Source: Palleniella muris
Lineage (GTDB): Bacteria > Bacteroidota > Bacteroidia > Bacteroidales > Bacteroidaceae
DNA: 64,000 bases
Assembly (NCBI RefSeq): GCF_004792655.1
Contig: NZ_SRZC01000005.1
Coordinates: 62,001-126,000, forward strand
Direction of reading: 5' to 3'
A model generated the notes under the pieces. It saw nothing but the letters and a program-made list of their open reading frames with translations, had not been told where the DNA came from and searched no databases. The position numbers were made by a program, and so were the translations under genes. Below, in pieces: positions 61,553 through 64,000 of the stretch. Each line of letters begins with the position of its first letter. The first letter of the stretch is position 1.

Positions 61553-61634
61553 AGCCTTTTTGTGAAATCGTTGTACATTTTTTCCAGCATCGGTGATAGA
61601 GGGATTTTATTTCCCGGACTATCTCTTCTGTCAT
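61549..61634 (-). pseudogene. Frameshifted C-terminal remnant of a HEPN (nucleotidyltransferase-substrate-binding) gene
   Basis: From the ATG at 61634 one frame reads MTEEIVREIKSLYHRCWKK, and a second frame then reads MLEKMYNDFTKRL ending at TGA 61549-61551. Joined by a frameshift, this gives the tail of the HEPN antitoxin/toxin partner (I-x-x-x-Y-x-P-x-L-x-x-x-Y-x-x-F-x-x-R-L). The ORF length, 86 bp, is not divisible by 3. The usual RxxxxH motif region is missing. Confidence is moderate, as the match is short. Confidence 0.55.
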
Positions 61635-61647
61635 ATTTTTGTATCGC

Positions 61648-63204
61648 TCACACTTCCTCCACCTTCCAGTCCGTTATGCCACGTTCCCTGGTGCTGAAGT
61701 TTATCCCTATCTTCACTGTCGGCAGGCTGAGGAGGGAGAAGCGTTCCGCATAGTTTTTCAGTTCTATCTGGCACATGGCTTCGCCGGCTGACTTGTCAAG
61801 TTTTGTCTCGATAAGGTACAGCTTGCCCCACAGCACCATGACAAGACCCACACGTCCGTCACTGGTATGGACCTCAACATCGCCGTAGGCTCCGAAGAGG
61901 GAGAACACGACATAAAGCATCTGCTGCCAGTGTCCCTCATGGTCGATATCGTTGCAGTAAGGGACTGTCTTGAAGAATTTCTGCAATAGGCAAAGAGCAC
62001 CTTCTATATTTCCTTCCAAGAACATTTCCGCCAATTCTCCGATTACGGTTGTCGGCAGTTCGGCATTTATGTAATTGGGTATCAAGGCTTTCATAAGCCC
62101 AGTGCGAACCTCCTTGTTTGGTATACTCAACGTATATATCTTAGACAATGGCGAATAACCTTTTATCGTCATGTAGCCACTTTGGTAAAGCAGTGGCATA
62201 ATGGAACGCATCGTTTCCACCGGCACATCAAAATTATCAGCGGTGGCCTTGCATATTCCGCCAATTTCTGACGGCAGTGTTTTGTATTTGCGCATCATCT
62301 CGATGAGATATGTTGATGTTCCTGACGCAAACCAATAGCTGCCAGTCTCCATACGCTCAAAGCAGTTGAGCAGACTGTATGGGTTGAAGATGTCCGGCGA
62401 TTGCGGAGAGAAATGATAACCGTCATAATTCTCCGTCAGCTCTTTGACTGCCTCTTCGCGGGTGAGACTGTTATGCTCTGCAAAGAGGTCTATGTCTTCA
62501 CTCATTGCGGTAAGGAGTTCTTCTTTTGTTATTCCGCAGATTCCTGCATACTTGTCCCACATGGAGACATTGGTGATGTTGTTCAGTTCCGAGAATATGC
62601 TCAGTTGAGAGAATTTCGTGATGCCGGTGAAGAAGACAAAGCGCAGGTATGGGTCGCTGGCTTTCAATGGGCTGTAGAAGTTACGCATGATATGGCGCAG
62701 GTTCTTCAGCCGGTCGCCCTCATGGGCTACATCAAGGAGCGGAGCGTCATACTCATCTATGATGACCACCACCTGGCTGCCCGTATGCTCGTAAGTGTGC
62801 TTCATGAGGCGGGCAAAACGGTTGCCGCTTCCAATGACATTGTCATCACAGCAATACTTCCTCTCATACTCTTCCACCTGAAGGCAGAGGTAATATTCCA
62901 GTTCCTGCTCATTGAGGTGCTTTGCCTTGCTCATGTCGAAATGCAGAACAGGGTGCTTCTTCCACTCCTTTTCAAGATTCTCTATGGCAAGCCCCTTGAA
63001 CAAATCCTTCCTGCCCTCAAAATAGCAGTGCATGGTACTGGCAAGGAGCGATTTGCCGAACCTACGGGGACGACCGAGGAATACGTACTGGGAATTGCCA
63101 TGAGCCAAATTGTAAATCAACTCGGTCTTGTCTATATACAAGAAATTGTCAGAACGTATCTTGTCAAATGTCTGTATTCCTATCGGATATTTGTGCTTTG
63201 CCAT
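61648..63204 (-). CDS. AAA-ATPase_like / PD-(D/E)XK nuclease fusion protein
   Basis: 518 residues. The N-terminal AAA-ATPase_like domain starts YPIGIQTFDKIRSDNFLYIDKTELIYNL, with Walker A GRPRRFGKS (44-52) and Walker B VVVIIDEYDAPL. The C-terminal PD-(D/E)XK_9 nuclease-like domain contains the acidic GRVGLVMV and the E-T-K of LYLIETKLDK, and ends VGINFSTRERGITDWKVEEV. The family is strongly expanded in Bacteroidales and varies among strains. It has been tied to mobile or defence functions, but none is proven. It sits immediately upstream of the HEPN remnant and has its own consensus promoter. Confidence 0.9.
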   Translation of the reverse strand: MAKHKYPIGIQTFDKIRSDNFLYIDKTELIYNLAHGNSQYVFLGRPRRFGKSLLASTMHCYFEGRKDLFKGLAIENLEKEWKKHPVLHFDMSKAKHLNEQELEYYLCLQVEEYERKYCCDDNVIGSGNRFARLMKHTYEHTGSQVVVIIDEYDAPLLDVAHEGDRLKNLRHIMRNFYSPLKASDPYLRFVFFTGITKFSQLSIFSELNNITNVSMWDKYAGICGITKEELLTAMSEDIDLFAEHNSLTREEAVKELTENYDGYHFSPQSPDIFNPYSLLNCFERMETGSYWFASGTSTYLIEMMRKYKTLPSEIGGICKATADNFDVPVETMRSIMPLLYQSGYMTIKGYSPLSKIYTLSIPNKEVRTGLMKALIPNYINAELPTTVIGELAEMFLEGNIEGALCLLQKFFKTVPYCNDIDHEGHWQQMLYVVFSLFGAYGDVEVHTSDGRVGLVMVLWGKLYLIETKLDKSAGEAMCQIELKNYAERFSLLSLPTVKIGINFSTRERGITDWKVEEV

Positions 63205-63372
63205 ATTGCCTCCGCTTTTATTATGTTCTTAAATATATCCAGTTATCATACATGGTATATGCAACTCACGCTTCCACTCCTTATGTTATATTAACGCCTT
63301 GTTCTCATTAATATTGTGGAAACATGGCTCTAATCTGTATTACATCAGGCTCATGATTCCACAAATAATATG

Positions 63373-63404
63373 GCAAAGATACGTTTTTTTCTTCATATTG
63401 CCAA
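63373..63404 (-). promoter_or_regulatory. Promoter of the AAA/PD-(D/E)XK gene
   Basis: TTTG (complement of 63401-63404), 20 nt, TATCTTTG (complement of 63373-63380). Exact consensus; predicted leader of about 160 nt. Confidence 0.75.
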
Positions 63405-63503
63405 ATGGTTATGGCATTTTTGTTCCTGTTTCTTATAATTTCAATAATTGATGTTATGGTAATTGCTGTTATAGACCGTAAACATTGACAGGAAAGAACT
63501 CCA

Positions 63504-64000
63504 TCATTCCTTTTCACTCTCGGCAGAGAAACAGGAAGGAGTGACACCATATTTCTGCTTGAAACAGCGAGCAAAATACCGCGAATCGGAATATCCGCAG
63601 CGGTAAGCCACCTCGGAAACACTGAGTTTCTCCACTCCCTCATCCCCTCCGAGGAGTTGTGCAGCTCTCTGCATCCTTGCATCTATAAGGAGCTGTGCGG
63701 CAGTAATGCCCACAAGGGAGCGGAGCTTGCGGTTAAGATTGCTGCGGCTGGTGGCGGCGAAGGATGCCATGTCATCGATGTTGGCATCACTGTTGGATAT
63801 GTTCTCCTCTATATACTCCTTCACACGGTCAAGGAATTTCCTGTCCGCTGCAGGAATATCGGAAGGAAGTTCCTCCACTATCTCCTTGGCGGGAGTGTTG
63901 CCGCCACTGCCGGCAGACTTGTCAAGGAGAGCCATATACTTCTCCAAAAGTTCATGACGCTGACGGTGGAGTTCACGGACATGGAACACTGTGTACACCG
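63504..64000 (-). CDS. Hybrid two-component system regulator, C-terminal part (AraC-type output domain)
   Basis: At least 164 residues, open to the right edge. The first residues, VFHVRELHRQRHELLEKY, are the link typical of the receiver-to-HTH joint in hybrid two-component system (HTCS) proteins of Bacteroides and Prevotella. The AraC-type DNA-binding domain follows (FLDRVKEYIEENISNSDANIDDMASFAATSRSNLNRKLRSLVGITAAQLLIDARMQRAAQLL, then VSEVAYRCGYSDSRYFARCFKQKYGVTPS). HTCS regulators sense glycan oligosaccharides and switch on utilisation loci. The sensor and kinase parts lie outside the window, so the ligand cannot be inferred. Confidence 0.88.
   Translation of the reverse strand, partial: VYTVFHVRELHRQRHELLEKYMALLDKSAGSGGNTPAKEIVEELPSDIPAADRKFLDRVKEYIEENISNSDANIDDMASFAATSRSNLNRKLRSLVGITAAQLLIDARMQRAAQLLGGDEGVEKLSVSEVAYRCGYSDSRYFARCFKQKYGVTPSCFSAESEKE

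Noticed and set aside
62401..63294. 297-codon plus-strand frame opposite the AAA/PD-(D/E)XK gene
   Set aside because: Antisense to a gene with clear Walker and nuclease motifs.

Overview
The window looks like a chromosomal segment of a Bacteroidales bacterium, most likely Prevotellaceae. The reasons are: promoters of the Bacteroidetes type (TTTG, 19-20 nt, TAnnTTTG) upstream of many genes; surface proteins ending in type IX secretion (T9SS) C-terminal domains; a fused SecDF; a hybrid two-component regulator with an AraC output domain; and small lineage families (DUF4833, ORF6N, DUF3990/DUF3791). The species assignment is inference. No tRNA, rRNA, CRISPR array or complete insertion sequence was seen.

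Layout. 1-4.7 kb: 5' part of secDF, an exonuclease/phosphatase-fold membrane protein, a rhomboid protease and an HU protein. 4.9-5.6 kb: a CDF metal transporter lacking its N-terminal half. 5.8-9.3 kb: a compact catabolic operon (BKACE, MFS transporter, four-carbon acid sugar kinase). 9.3-14.4 kb: xerD divergent from a run of aroQ, an O-methyltransferase, an HI0933-type flavoprotein, a YeiH-type exporter and a DUF4833 protein. 14.6-24.1 kb: a lipoprotein and a 2601-residue secreted subtilase. 24.2-30.8 kb: a TetR-controlled tripartite ABC efflux operon (tetR, TolC, HlyD, two ATPases, two permeases). 31-33.7 kb: ychF, lgt and a small membrane coiled-coil protein. 33.9-40.4 kb: envelope genes (phosphoethanolamine transferase, Omp85-type barrel, exported PCMD-like protein, second subtilase). 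40.5-50.4 kb: decayed ORF6N and AAA genes, an aldo/keto reductase, miaB, a large exported protein, a small peptide gene and a secreted pectate lyase. 50.7-51 kb: a 243-bp MITE. 51.1-60.1 kb: a surface-polysaccharide operon (chain-length regulator, flippase, GT2-acyltransferase fusion, polymerase, GT4, WbsX, GT4, GT2). 60.1-63.2 kb: a defence/toxin-antitoxin-like island (DUF3990, DUF3791, MNT, HEPN remnant, AAA/PD-(D/E)XK). 63.5-64 kb: end of a hybrid two-component regulator.

The most unusual signal is non-coding. Four intergenic regions carry the same architecture: four 13-bp quasi-palindromes (AAAGGTNACCTTT) at an exact 22-bp period, 79 bp in total. Three co-directional spacers carry 9-bp-period arrays (GWCANTANT) and one carries a 10-bp-period CAT array, all self-complementary. 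An inverted CGCAGATTT repeat, a 66-bp-period tandem repeat in a leader, and a MITE complete a rich repeat set.
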